DNA from: Orobanche coerulescens
Lineage: Eukaryota > Streptophyta > Magnoliopsida > Lamiales > Orobanchaceae
DNA: 64,000 nt
NCBI GenBank assembly: GCA_033398695.1
Contig: CM065804.1
Location: forward strand, 34,921,501-34,985,500
Direction of reading: 5' to 3'
Shown in pieces: positions 51,758 to 63,001 of the stretch. A program made the translations under genes and the position numbers. Position 1 is the first letter of the stretch; each line of letters opens with the position of its first letter. The notes below the pieces were generated by a model, which saw only the letters and a list, made by a program, of their open reading frames with translations, was not told the DNA's origin and searched no databases.

Positions 51758-52770
51758 CGTGCAATCTTAGTGAAATATCTACTTTTGATCTCTTTTCTGA
51801 CCTCAAATCATTTGAGTACGATATAGACAGGAGAGAGAAAGCTAAAGAATCTCCCGCTAGGACTATAGCATTAGCCGCTGTATCCAACCGAAGACACAAC
51901 ATGTCGAGCTCATCAAAGCCCATTCACAAGAATGCTGACAGCGACGACGACATCCTGTCACAAGATGAAATGGCGCTCCTCATGCATAAGTTCAAGAAGT
52001 TTATCAAGCAGTCGGGAAAGACTCCATACAGGCCCAAGCCTGTTCACAAGGTAAGTACCGAAACTTCCTCAGGTGATGCTAACCTGTGTTATAATTGCAG
52101 GAAACTAGGACATTATGCAAACAAATGTCCTCATCCTAAAGTTCAAATGTTGCCGGAAGCCGAGCAACACGAAAAAGATGAAAGAAGACGTGCTTGGAAA
52201 AACAAGCTCAAGGCCCTGATTGGTGAATCAGAAGCCTCCCCCGCACCATCAAAGTCCGAAGAATGTCTTCAGGTAGTCACTGACAATGATTCATCTGATG
52301 ATGATTTCGAAGATAAAGCCTATATGTGCTTTATGGCCAAAGACATTCCGGAAGATGAAGATAGCGATGATGAGGTAAGCTCAACCTCAGCTATTCCTAC
52401 CAATGCATCTCATACTTTTGAAAACATGATGAATGAGTTTAAGAACATTCAAAAGGCCCATGAGACTTTGAAAAATGAACATATGTAGCTCCAACTTTCT
52501 AACTTAGAGATGAAAGAAGAAAACAACTTGCTGAAAGTAAACTATGAAAATATGTCTGTTGATTGTGAAAACAGCAAAGTTGATTATGAAAAAACTCATG
52601 GAGAGCAATCATCAACTTGCTCATGAACTAAGTGAGACTAAATCTCATAGTGAAAGCAAGACAAATGATTTTGTTCTGCTTCAAGCTAAAGTAAAAACTC
52701 TCGAAAAACGAGAAGAAGAACTTGAGACCATTCTGAAATCTTTCGAGAAATCCTCTAAAAGAATGGAATA
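51758..52770 (+). pseudogene. Copia-B gag, C-terminal part
   Basis: Continues gag after Gypsy-2: SCNLSEISTFDLFSDLKSFE, then an Asp-rich segment and a CCHC zinc knuckle CYNCRKLGHYANKC (52087-52128) with all four ligands. An acidic region follows (SSDDDFEDKA). After a stop at 52486-52488, a coiled coil runs in a shifted frame from 52544 (HQLAHELSETKSHSESK, VKTLEKREEELETILKSF). A long coiled-coil gag tail is typical of SIRE/Maximus. Stops at 52488 and 52771 break it. Confidence 0.85.
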
Positions 52771-52771
52771 A

Positions 52772-53450
52772 ATTCTAAGCACTGGGCAACATGCTCATGA
52801 TAAAAGTGGCTTAGGATACAGCTCATTTCCCAATAAAGGGAAAACTAGTACTGTGTTCGTCAGGGGTGTGGAACCCATTCCTGTTGCACCACGAACAGCA
52901 AAAGTTGCCATTCCGCCACCACAGTCATATTCCAGACAGCGGAATCAACAACCATTCAGACCTGTAAGGCGTACTCAATAGTATGTTCCCCGAGCATATC
53001 AACAGCACCAACAGTCGTTCAGAAAGAAGGCTGTATCCAAATATCAAAGGCCCACATGGCAGTACTTTTAGTACAGTACGCCTCGGTATTGGATACAGGA
53101 GCCTCGTTATTTCTCACGAAAGCAAGTTTCCGCACAGTATCAACAACAGCTTTGGGAATCCAACTGGAGACCCAGAAGGCAAGCTGTAAGGCCGAAGAAA
53201 ATGGCTCCACCTCCAAGACGGCATTCGTACTGGAATAATAATAACCTTGAATTTTACATGCATAATAATTATCATAGTTATAGCGACTACGTACATGCCT
53301 CACGCAAACATCGCAACTACGGACCTAAACCATCCTACAGTAAACCTATTGCTGTCAGGAAAATCTGAGTACCTAAAGGCACTAACATCCATGGACCCAA
53401 CAAACAAAGGGGACCTAAATCTACATAATTTATTTGCATACAGGACATCT
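52772..53450 (+). pseudogene. Copia-B gag-pol linker, Gln/Tyr/Arg-rich
   Basis: In broken frames the text reads QHAHDKSGLGYSSFPNKGK, then a Pro-rich part and a Gln/Tyr/Arg/Trp-rich part (about 52980-53240), then a Tyr/His/Asn-rich stretch. This is the low-complexity region that joins gag to protease in SIRE-like elements. Stops at 52979 and 53068 and several others show decay. Confidence 0.65.
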
Positions 53451-53790
53451 TAGAGAAGGACATCTGGTACTTCGACAGTGGATGTTCTCGGCACATGACA
53501 GGAGATAAAAGCAAGCTGTCAGATTACGTAGAAGGTCGTGGTCCAAAAGTGCGCTTCGGTGATAAATCTAAAGGAATAACAAGAGGGAATGGAACCCTAC
53601 TTGTAGGAAAATTCGAAGTCACCGATGTAGCTTATGTTGAAGGCTTACAGTACAATCTGCTTAGTATTAGCCAGTTCTGTGACAAACAGTTCTTGGTGAA
53701 GTTCTATATAGATTACTGTAGAGTCAAGAACATCCTGACCAAAGAAGTTGTGCTCACAGGAAGCAGATTAGGTAATATATATTGCTGACT
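53451..53790 (+). pseudogene. Copia-B protease
   Basis: IWYFDSGCSRHMTGDKSKLS, with the DSG active site at 53474-53482, then VRFGDKSKGITRGNGTL and VAYVEGLQYNLLSISQFCDK. This is the standard copia aspartic protease. The frame is open from about 53454 to a stop at 53786-53788. Confidence 0.88.
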
Positions 53791-55160
53791 GGATGCCTAC
53801 GAGCTCCACAATTCCTTATTTTGTTGCCAAAGGCACTGCAGATTTAATCTGTCTATAGCACAAGAGGATGTCTCACGTCAACTTCAAGACTATCAACGAG
53901 CTTTCCAGACAGGGAATGGTTAGAGGATTGCCAAATGTTTCATTCCAAAAAGACAGCGTTTGTGGACCCTCTCATAAAGGCAAGCAAATCAAGACCACTC
54001 TGAAGAGTAAATCCTACCTTTCCACTCACAGAGCTTTGGAAATGCTACATATGGATCTCTATGGTCCTGTAGACCTGGTAAGTTTGGGAGGTAAAAAATA
54101 CTTCTTGTTATTGTTGAGATTATTCCAGGTATGCTTGGAGAATCTTCTTAAGCAAGAAGAAGGAAACAACATCAAAACTGCCCGAGCACCTGAGAAAGCT
54201 TCAGAATGAGAAAGGGTTTAGTATCATGTCCATTCATTCCGACAGAGGTACAAAATTCACTAACCACTTTATAGAGCAATACTGTTCGGAAAATGGAATA
54301 CAGAACGAGTACTCAGTTGCCCGTACACCTCAACAAAATGGTGTTGCTGAGCGAAAGAACAGGACGCTGAAAGAAGCAACAAGGATAATGATTGCCGCTA
54401 GCAAATTGCCACAGCATTTCTGGGGCGAATCCACCAATATAGCGTGCTATACACAAACTACTGTATCATCAACAAGCACCACAACAATACATCATATGAG
54501 GTATGGAACAACAAAACTCCGTTAGTTTCGTACTTTCACATATTTGGATGTAGGTGTTATGTTTTGAACAATGGGAAGGATCAACTTAGAACCTTCGATG
54601 AGAAATCGGATGAAGGGATATTTGTAGGATATTCATCTGTCAGCAAAGCTTACAGGATCTTTAATAAAAGGAAGCTGACAATTGAGAATTCAGTTCATGT
54701 AGTGTTCGATGAACCTCACCATGATTCTATAGGAGTAGAAGACCTTACTCAGAACATCCAACAACTTTCCATCATTGATCCACCAACTCCTATAGAGCCT
54801 GTAGTTGACTTAGAAATCAACCCCGCAGCTGTAAGAACTGAAGTAGATGAAGCCGATGATGTACAAGTTAAAGCCGAAACTACAGCGACTCAAGATATAG
54901 TACGGGACGCCGAATTAGAACCCGACATAAGATGGTTGAGAGATCACCCACAAGAGTTGATCATAGTAAATATTGATGCTGGAGTTTCTACTCGAAGGAG
55001 AACACAGAGAACACAAGGAAATATACTATGTGCGCAAGAAGAACCCGAGTCTGAGATATCTCCATTTCCTGAATGGAAATCTCAATCCGAACTTAGAAGA
55101 CTTAACATGTGCATTATTGATGTATTCTTAGACCAATCCGAACCTGTTTCTACCAAATAA
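53791..55160 (+). pseudogene. Copia-B integrase, with internal deletion
   Basis: HKRMSHVNFKTINELSRQGM gives the first part of the zinc finger region. In the core, LHMDLYGPVDLVSLGGKKYF has the first Asp (about 54049). The next 90 bases are shortened and shifted. Then SIHSDRGTKFTNHFIEQYC has the second Asp (about 54238), and NGVAERKNRTLKEATRIM has the Glu. A frame change near 54470 leads to YEVWNNKTPLVSYFHIFGCR and DEKSDEGIFVGYSSVSKAYR. The acidic C-terminal linker runs to a stop at 55160. The strand-transfer residues are present but not in one frame. Confidence 0.88.
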
Positions 55161-56090
55161 GTTCTCAATAACTCACATTGGATTACATCTATTGAAGAAG
55201 ATCTTAACGATTTCGAAAGAAACAACGTATGGTATCCTGTACCCAGACCTACGCATCAACCCGTAATTAGAACTAAATGGGTATTTAAAAACTATAGAAA
55301 TGGACTCATTATCAGAAACAAATCCCGACTAGTCCCCCAAGGCTATAGAGAAGGCATAGACTACGATGAAACATTTGCCCCTGTAGCCAGACTAGAAGCC
55401 ATTAGGATATTTTTAGCCTTTTCCGCCCATAAGAGCTGTATTATATACCAAATGGACGTCAAGAGTGCATTCCTAAATGGAGACCTTGCCGAAGAAGTAT
55501 ATGTTGAACAACCACCAGGGTTTGTCAATCCAGAAGGCGGAGACCTAGTATACAGGATAAGGAAAGTGTTGTATGGACTTAAGCAAGCCCCTAGAGCATG
55601 GTATAAGACTCTATCCCAGTATCTAACTGATAATGGATTCGATAAAGGTGATGTGGACAAGACCTCATTTAAAATACAGGAAGGTGATCACCTCCTGATG
55701 GTTCAAATATATGTAGATGATATAATATTTGGTTCAACTAACCTTGCTTTGTGTCAAAGGTTCTCTCATCTCATGCAAAGTAAATTTGAAATGAGTATGA
55801 TGGGAGAACTTAGTTATTTCCTAGGATTGCAGATAAAGCAGTTGCCTACAGGGATTTTCATCAACCAGGAAAAATACAGCAAGGAGCTTCTCAACAAGTT
55901 TGGAATGAATACTTCCAAATCATCGTCAACCCCCATGAGCACTTTCATGCAAATTAGTGCTGATGAAGCTAGAAAGTCGGTTGATCAATCACTCTACAAA
56001 AAGTTTATTGGCTCACTCTTGTACCTAACGGCTAGCAGGCCCGATATCCAGTTTGCTGTAGGAGTGTGTGCGATATCAACTAGCACCTAA
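55161..56090 (+). pseudogene. Copia-B reverse transcriptase
   Basis: [20 protein letters not shown] (from 55182), [59 protein letters not shown] and PPGF follow copia RT order. The catalytic box YVDDIIFGS is at 55710-55736. It continues to [10 protein letters not shown] and [17 protein letters not shown], with a frameshift near 56070 ending at a stop at 56090. The domain itself is nearly uninterrupted and is the best preserved part of Copia-B. Confidence 0.93.
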
Positions 56091-56650
56091 AGAATCACAC
56101 TTCGCAATAGCCAAACAAATCTCGAAATACGTCAAAGGAACAGTGGATGTAGAACTATGGTATCCCAAAGAAGGCGGATTCGCTTTAGTTGGCTACAAGC
56201 GACTCGGATCTCGGAGGTGATAGGAAGAGTACAAGCGGAACTTGTTACTTTCTTAGACCTAGACTTGTGTCTTAGTTTAGCAAGAAACAATTGGAAAACT
56301 CGCTTTCAACAGCTTAATCAAAATACTATGCTGCTGGTAGTTGCTGTATGCAGATTCTTTGGATGCAACAACAACTGTCAGACTATGGAATTGAAGCCAA
56401 AGAAACGCCGATAATGTGCGATAGCACAAGTGCAATTGCAATAACGCACAACCATGTATTGCACTCGTGCACTAAGCATATCAACATGAAGCATCACTTC
56501 ATCAGGAATCATGTTGATAACAAGGATGCTCGGCTGGAAAAAGTTCATACAGATATCCAGTTAGCCGACATCTTTACCAAACCTCTCGACACAGCAAGAT
56601 TCTGTATGCTTCGACATGAATTGGGATTGCTACAGCCTCACTCCCTGTAA
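56078..56650 (+). pseudogene. Copia-B RNase H
   Basis: [20 protein letters not shown] follows RT in a shifted frame. A decayed middle part comes next (56157-56350), then LWMQQQLSDYGIEAKETPIM, CDSTSAIAITHNHVLHSCTK and HINMKHHFIRNHVDN. The end is ADIFTKPLDTARFCMLRHEL (about 56567-56626). This is the complete C-terminal RNase H order for copia, with at least two frameshifts. Confidence 0.9.
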
Positions 56651-57405
56651 GTTTTTAATGCTTTTACTCAGCAATTGAGGGGGAATGCTGTAAGACCCAA
56701 GAATACAGTATCCACCGTTAGTTATTTGTACACTCAAACTATCAAAACAGCACTGTAGGAACAAAGCGATATGAATTATCCTACAGCTGACTTGTGCAAT
56801 AATTAAGGGGTATACAGTACAACCCAAGAATACAGCATTAATCCGAAAGTTGTTGTATGGAATTGAAACCCGTATGTACCTTTTAAGGGGGAACGCTGTA
56901 TTTTCGCGGATACATCACATACTATGAAAAATCAATTATTATATGTTATTTATTTTTAAAACAATTTTTGTGTCCACGTGCCCTGTTATAATTAAAAAGT
57001 CTTTTGCATTAAATGCTTTACACGACATCTGGACATTGATATCTCCAAAGCCGAGATGTTTCAAATTTTTTATTAATTTTACACCTCCGTTTCGGGCAAT
57101 AAGGGTAATTTGATAAGTCATAAGTGGGACCCGCTCTCATTTTAATTTAGATGGATAAGTTGTACCGGTTACACTCAGTCCATCGTGGTCATCTATTTTA
57201 AACAACGGTTCCCATCCCTTAAATCTGACCGTTCATTATCTGTAAACCCTTCGCCGCCGCCCACTATAATAGGACTGTAAATGCCTCTTCAGACTCTTTA
57301 CGCTTTCTGCATATTGAATGAGTCCTTGAGCATACATCCTACAAGTCTTTTTGCTTTTAGTGCATTTCTCTTTGAATCTTCTTTACTTTTCTTCGAGAAT
57401 CGTCA
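56651..57405 (+). other. Copia-B spacer after pol with polypurine-like tracts and promoter-like text
   Basis: Non-coding. It has GAGGGGGAATGCTGTA (56677-56692) and AAGGGGGAACGCTGTA (56885-56900), both resembling polypurine tracts, and CAGTATCC/TACAGTA-rich text. Further right, CACTATAATAGG (57263-57274) may be a TATA box about 130 bases before ATG 57406, suggesting the extra ORF could have its own transcript. I see no ORF here. Confidence 0.5.
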
Positions 57406-60400
57406 ATGGCATCTTCTCAGACCTCCTCTATCTCTCTCAAGAAGTCCTCCAACATCATAGATGGATGGATCTTTGTTAGATCTATCGTGCTTGAACGTGT
57501 TCGTTCCGAAGGTGATGACGTCGAATCGATGGAGTACATCATTATAAGGATTCATCAGCAAGGCCTTTATCACCTTGGAAGTCACACCGCTGAGCGTTTC
57601 GATGCTCAAATGGTTGAGGAATTCTACCTCAACGCGGCTGTCCATTTCTTCTCGCTTGTTCAGGGAGGAAATGTTGCTGACATCGCTGCTGTCATTCGCG
57701 GAGTTGAGATCCATGTTGACCAAGAGCTGCTTCAGAATCTCTACAGGCTTCCTGCTGATGGCCTGTCAATGGAAGATCTTGAGACCTTTGGGTCCCAAGA
57801 AGTCCTGACTAGATATTATGGATTGTTCACCGGTTCAGCATCAATTGAAACGGTTCACACTTCTTGCCACAAGAAACTCTTTTGTTTACCTTTTGTTTAT
57901 TTACACGATTTTTGTTGCCGCGGAATTGAGAATAGAACAGGTGCTTTCGAGATGTGCACCAATTTAAGGTTCAGGATGATGGTTGCAATCATGACCTGTG
58001 AAAAGGTCAACTGGTGTCAAATAATTCCCAAGAGGTTGCAGGAAGAAGTCTCTAAGCCTGCCTCGCAGAAGAAGTCTTTTGGTTTGCTTATGAATTACAT
58101 TCTGACAAAATGCAGTGTTCCGCAAACCGAAGAAGCAAAGAAGATCAATTCTCGGATATACATGGGAAGCATCAGGCCCTCCGTTTTCAACAAAGGACCC
58201 CTGATTGCGAACAGACCTTTTGTCTGAAATTTGCCCCTTTCTGTCGATCCGAGGGATGTGTCTTTGAAGTCCCAGAGCGAGGAGACTTCAAAGAAAAGAA
58301 AGAGATCTCACAGCAAAACTCCCGTTGCTGGTGAGAATCCGAAAAGGAAGCTAAGGAGGCACACAAAAGTCAAAGCTACAGAAATCTCTGAGGATGCTCC
58401 TTCAACGGCCCAACCCACTGTATCGAACCCCCATGGCACAACCCCTGCGGAAGATATGACTGCTACTGTCGCGAAAGTAGATCCCGAGCCTTTGGTGGCT
58501 ACGACGGATACTCAGACATATGCCAACTTAAAAGACTCTGGCGAGTCGGCTGCCTCTTTGGAGCCAATAGCCATATCTACTATTCGGGATTCCACACCCG
58601 TTCAAGATCCTTCTCCCATTAGGGTACCAACCCCTGTTCGGGATCCAGCTCCAACACAGGGACCCATGCCTGTCGAGGAACCCGTGCATACAGCGGATCC
58701 AAGCGCTGTACGCATCCCCTCTCCAGACTCCATAATAAATGAGACTTTGCTTTTTGTGCAAATAGAGCAAACATATGAACGCTTTGTATAGTAGAAAGCC
58801 TACAAGCTAGCTCCGTACAACACTCTGTACAACTGGAGCGAATGGTGCGAAGAAGAACGTTTGTCTTGGAAGTGACGGATTCTCAAGATATTGAGGCCCT
58901 GATCCAATGGGACAACCTGTGCTGTCAAGAGTTGATCACCAGCCACCTGATGGACAAGGTAGACGCCCGTAAGAAAGGAAAAGCAAAATCTATTGGCTCT
59001 GATCCCCACAGTCCCAAATCTGACCATGACTCAGACGACGACGCCGATGCCCTCCAGGCAGGTCTGAGAATGAGTCGTGAGGAAACCCAGCCAAATCAAG
59101 GGACCTCTAGCTAAAATAATGTTCCCAACAACGAGGATTCAGTCCCTCCTGTCGCGGAGGAACAACCAACCCTGGAACAGGCACCCGCGCCTATCGCCAC
59201 AGACGACCAGACCAGCGCCATTCCACATGACGAATCAGTCCCTCTGCAGGAGCAGGTGGACGCTGAGAGACAGCAGGAGGATTCAGTCCCTCCTGTACCT
59301 ATGTCTTCAGAACCTACTTCAGAACAGGAGAATACAGCAACCCCTGTTGCCGAGCCCACATCTGATGCTCCCGCACCCTAAACTGCTTTGGAATCCGACG
59401 ACGGTATGATACCTGAGGATGTCCACCTCGATTCACGTCCCAATGTGAACTTGAGACAGTTGAATGGAGTTGAAGATTTTGCCAAGCCAGACTCTCCACG
59501 AACTGCCGAGAAGAAAGAGCAATTACATGCTCTTGGCCGCCAAACTGTTTTCTTGTAGGACGCCGTGAATGCCCTGTATGCTGTTGAAAAAGAGATTGAT
59601 TGGTTACATCAGTCTTCCGTTGAAGAAATGATTCGTATGAGGCATGAAGTTTCTAAAGTGGAAGAATCCTTCCACATCCTGCCAACCGTCTTCAAACAGG
59701 CACTTAGCCAATTGCAACAGCATCAGGAGCAGATCCTGCTAGAAGAACAATTAAAAATTCGTGTGTCTGAGGCCAAGACAACATCCGCTCTCATTGAATC
59801 TGGTTCCCAGCGTCGAGCACACGAAAAGAAAATTCAAGATATGTCGCAGGTGCTCACCTCCCTAGTGAATAAAATGACAAGTTTTGAGACAAAACAGGAT
59901 GCTGCTATGTAGATCCTTGAACGTCTTGATGAGAAGGTGTCCTACCTTGATGACGCCAAAAAGGGGGAAGAGGCGAGGGAAGCTGCTAGGATATTGAGGC
60001 TTGTTAAAGAGAAGGAGTTGGAAGCTGCATTAGGAGACAACATTACTGCTGCACTTAATTGTTTAGCATCTCCAGCTCAAAACGTCAGGATACAGGGAGA
60101 TCGCCCAGAATTCCAGGACCCTAAGTTTACTTGGAAGAACCTCGTTTAAAAGACGCAAGCTATAAACCTCCTGGCCAACCGACAGCCTACTGCAGACGAG
60201 ATCAAGAACTGGAGGAAGAATGAACTGCTAAGATACTTTGTTGTTCTTTTCGGGGAATCTCAAATATTTAATAGTTGCAGAACGGTGCAGGAAGCCACAG
60301 AGGAATTTAAGAAAAGGTTGGACGAAGGAACGCTCCCGCTCCAGCAGAAAATGAAGTCCAAGCATAAGCAAGGCGACTTGGTTACCCATCCAGAGAATTG

Positions 60401-60536
60401 GATCCTAGTTTTCGATAAGTGCTACGAAGGTCAAGCTTTATACCTTAATCGAAACAAGGACGCGCATCAGAACTGGTGGAAGGGTACCAAGAATGACCCT
60501 AAAAGGCCTTGGAGGCATTCTGACTATAGGAGCTAG
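57406..60536 (+). pseudogene. Copia-B extra (env-position) ORF, about 1040 codons, broken
   Basis: From ATG 57406 the frame gives an N-terminal domain with MVEEFYLNAAVHFFSLVQGG, VIRGVEIHVDQELLQNLYRL and P (about 57607-57760). A stop lies at 58225. A Lys/Arg-rich part (KKRKRSHSKTP) and a Pro/Asp-rich repeat region (PIRVPTPVRDPAPTQGP) follow. One frameshift falls near 58800. After that, one frame runs to 60536 with stops at 59112, 59379, 59557, 59910 and 60147. It contains a long coiled coil (about 59565-60040) and a C-terminal domain with ENWILVFDKCYEGQALYLNR. In SIRE-like elements this position holds an 'env-like' ORF, but I see no signal peptide or clear membrane anchor. The N-terminal domain resembles the Athila-like ORF at 27766. 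Confidence 0.6.
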
Positions 60537-61068
60537 ATTCCCTCATGTATTCTCATCCTGTATTCTTATCCTGTTTTCTCACTCTTTTGTATTCTTATTT
60601 GCTGTGAGATATCAAAAACATTGTAATCTTTGTTCAATATCAATAAAATATTTTTCACTTGAAAGATTACAACTCGTAATCTACTGTGTGTTTGTAGGAT
60701 TACGTAATTCAATCCATTTGCTAATTTAATACAAGTATGAAAACTTGTTAAATATTAAGCTGTACGAACTTGTTTGCGAACAGTTCATAGATTCAGTTGT
60801 ATGTATCTAGATAACACTATAAGATTGTGCCTGCGCGCCAATCATAAGTTTAAAGATGTAATAATCTTTTGATAAAAGCTGAACTTGCCTGCGAGCAGTT
60901 CCTAGTGTTAGGCTAATTGCTGAAGGCCAGAACATTCGAACAGAAGGCCAAGAAGTCTGCCCTCCTTCAAGATGTTTAGTATCAAAGTTTTGGCATCATC
61001 AAGGATGTTTGGATAAACTCAAAAGGTTTTTAAAGGAAGACTTGGCAAATTATCAAAAAGGGGGGAAT
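60537..61068 (+). other. Copia-B 3' non-coding region and polypurine tract
   Basis: AT-rich and non-coding, with two related segments near 60770 and 60885 (GAACTTG..TGCGA.CAGTTC). It ends in CAAAAAGGGGGGAAT (61054-61068), the polypurine tract directly before the 3' LTR. Confidence 0.8.
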
Positions 61069-61187
61069 TGTTGGGATAACAATACCTGTATCGAAAGATT
61101 TTGATAAAGTGTTTTGACAATGTGCCAAATCCAGCATACAACAAGCTGTTGTATCGAAAGTCCCATCGCAGTTGCTGATCCTGTATC
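61069..61187 (+). mobile_element. Copia-B 3' LTR, first 119 bp
   Basis: TGTTGGGATAACAATACCTG onward matches the 5' LTR start at 42559 until GATCCTGTATC. The 5' LTR continues GAAGACTTATC there, while here the Tat-like LTR starts. The rest of this LTR must lie beyond the right edge of the window. Confidence 0.92.
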
Positions 61188-61564
61188 TGTTGTTACCCAA
61201 AATATTACCCGGAGATGATATTGCTGGAATGGATGAGTAACAAACAAAATGCGAGAGCACGTTCGTGGGGAAGTAAATAACACAAGATTTGCCGGGTTTG
61301 TTAGGCCCGGGCTTGAATGCTCTCGCAAGATATTATTAATACAAATACGTTGGAGTACAAATATTAATGTAAGAGTACAATTATAATGAGTGTAAAAGAC
61401 CCTAGTTATCTAGCTCTTGAGTGCTGGTGAATACCGAAAGAACCAGAGTTGAAGCTCTGTGAGTTCTTGTTTCTGTTTCTGGCGACCGTCTTATGGTTAA
61501 GAGGTTTCGAGAGAGAAAAACCGAGAGAAAAACCGCTAGGGTTTTCCAAGTGCAGGGAGCCGTC

Positions 61565-61572
61565 TATTTATA
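61565..61572 (-). promoter_or_regulatory. TATA box of Tat-like LTR
   Basis: TATAAATA on the minus strand within CCTATAAATAGACGG, downstream of the palindrome array in the element's direction. Confidence 0.7.
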
Positions 61573-61601
61573 GGAGGAGCTGGGATGTCTTACTCCTGCT
61601 G

Positions 61602-62083
61602 GGCGATCGCCTTTCCTGTATTTTAATAAGGGGGCGATCGCCTTTAGCACATGCGCTGATTGCCTTAAAGTCCGCGGCTGCTACTGGCAACCAACTGTGC
61701 GAACCAGTGATAGGACACCACGTTTCTCTTGTTGCTGTCTCGGGAGATCCCACCTTGGACCTTTCGGCGGGTCTGTCGGTAGGTGAGAAGATGGTGACAG
61801 GCTGGGGTCAAAGGACCTTATCCTGCGGCGCCTTTTCCGGATCTGCACATGGGTCTCTATCCCGAGTTTCGGCCTTCGCAGACTTGGCGGATGTTGACTT
61901 CACGTGGCGTGAGGCGGTCGTCCCTGATCGGGCACTTTGGGACGATCGCTAGTTGCCGAGAGACGATCGCCTTGGCAGTCAATCGCTTGGCACTTGGACT
62001 TGGTCTGGGATCTCCGTTCTATAGGTGTGCCGTGGTTCATTTGACTCCAGTTCGGTCCCCTGGTCTTTGTGCCGATCGCCTGT
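61602..62083. repeat. GGCGATCGCC palindromes in Tat-like U3
   Basis: Copies near 61603 and 61634 (GGGCGATCGCC), 61950 (ACGATCGC), 61973 (ACGATCGCC) and 62074 (CCGATCGCC); a further ACGATCGC-like site lies outside the LTR at 62163. Each has a central GATC and two CpGs. Confidence 0.85.
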
Positions 62084-62394
62084 TGAGGTGTATAAATCTC
62101 GACACAACAATTACCCCCCAGCTTACTCCGATGTTGAAGACATGGGGTGAGGTGGTTCCACTGGCGATCGTTTTAAGATAATGACGGGCGACCCAATCGT
62201 TTGGCGAGCTATTTTCGGTCTTGCTTTTGTGATTTCCAATTTTGCAGATCCCTTGTGGAAATCCGATTGTTTCGGCCTTGAGGAACCGTGCACGGTTGCG
62301 GAGTTCGATGGACCGACCTCCATGACCATGTCTTGTGCGCGAGGGACATTCTACCTGTAGGTTTGTCTCGCGACTCACTTTATTGTGAGGGTCC

Positions 62395-62905
62395 TCCATT
62401 AGGCTTCGCCCGCCTCGTATTTAAACGAAGGGCGAGCGGTCTTGGTCTGGAGGAGTCCTTGCACGGGGCGTCGTCGGATTAATCGACTCCACGTCCGTGG
62501 CTTGTTAACACTTTTCTGCCTCGGATCGTCATGTTAGATGGCAATCCTCGACAGTATATGTTGTGACGGGGGTAGGGACGCGTCACATTTCCCGGGTCTA
62601 CCATGTTAGATGATGAACCTTTGAGGGCGGGCGAGCGTGTCCACAGATTTGTTTGGAGGGTCCTTCGGCTATGCCCGCCTCGTATTTAAACGAAGGGCAT
62701 GCGATCGCAGCCCAAAGGAACCTTGCATGGACGAAGCTGTCGGTTCCATCGATTTCCAGGACCATGGCTGCACTCTTCTACATCGGATTGTCATGTTAGA
62801 TGGATATCCTCGACGGTATACGTTGTGCTGAGGGAGGCGATCTCGTGCCTAGGTCCATCATGATAGATGATGAACTTTAGATGGCGAGCGAGTCCTCCAT
62901 TTTTT
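62395..62905. repeat. Tandem pair, about 265 bp unit, in Tat-like 3' region
   Basis: CGCCTCGTATTTAAACGAAG at 62411 and 62673, and CATGTTAGATGG plus CCTCGAC.GTATA.GTTGTG at about 62529 and 62790, recur in the same order. The two copies are diverged and have no coding content. Confidence 0.75.
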
Positions 62906-63001
62906 TAGAGACGTTGCTTTGGGCAGTGGCCTTTCGTTTGACATGGTGGAAACTGGGGAAAGACCTCCGAAGTTTCCACCTCTTGGTTGAAGCATAAAGA
63001 T

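Larger units (their letters stand above)
42559..61187 (+). mobile_element. Copia-B: SIRE/Maximus-like copia element, twice interrupted
   Basis: The 5' LTR is 42559-43769 (1211 bp); the 3' LTR starts at 61069 and is cut at 61187 by a Tat-like insertion. Between lie gag (split by Gypsy-2), protease, integrase, RT, RNase H and a long extra ORF before the polypurine tract. An ORF between pol and the 3' LTR and a gag with a long coiled-coil tail are marks of the SIRE/Maximus lineage. The left flank TCATC (42554-42558) should recur right of the element, outside this window. Confidence 0.9.
61188..62109 (-). mobile_element. Tat-like 3' LTR
   Basis: Terminal TG..CA pattern on both strands. On the minus strand U3 carries GCGATCGC palindromes (plus-strand 61602-62083) followed by a TATA box TATAAATA (plus-strand 61565-61572). 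The plus-strand ORF at 61449-61952 runs antisense through the LTR and has no recognisable domain. Confidence 0.85.

Noticed and set aside
57406..58227. Host gene captured between copia pol and LTR
   Set aside because: The position fits the env-like ORF of SIRE-like elements and the domain resembles one in another transposon here; no host-gene domain recognised.
61449..61952. 167-codon plus-strand ORF
   Set aside because: Antisense through the Tat-like LTR including its TATA box and palindromes; no domain.
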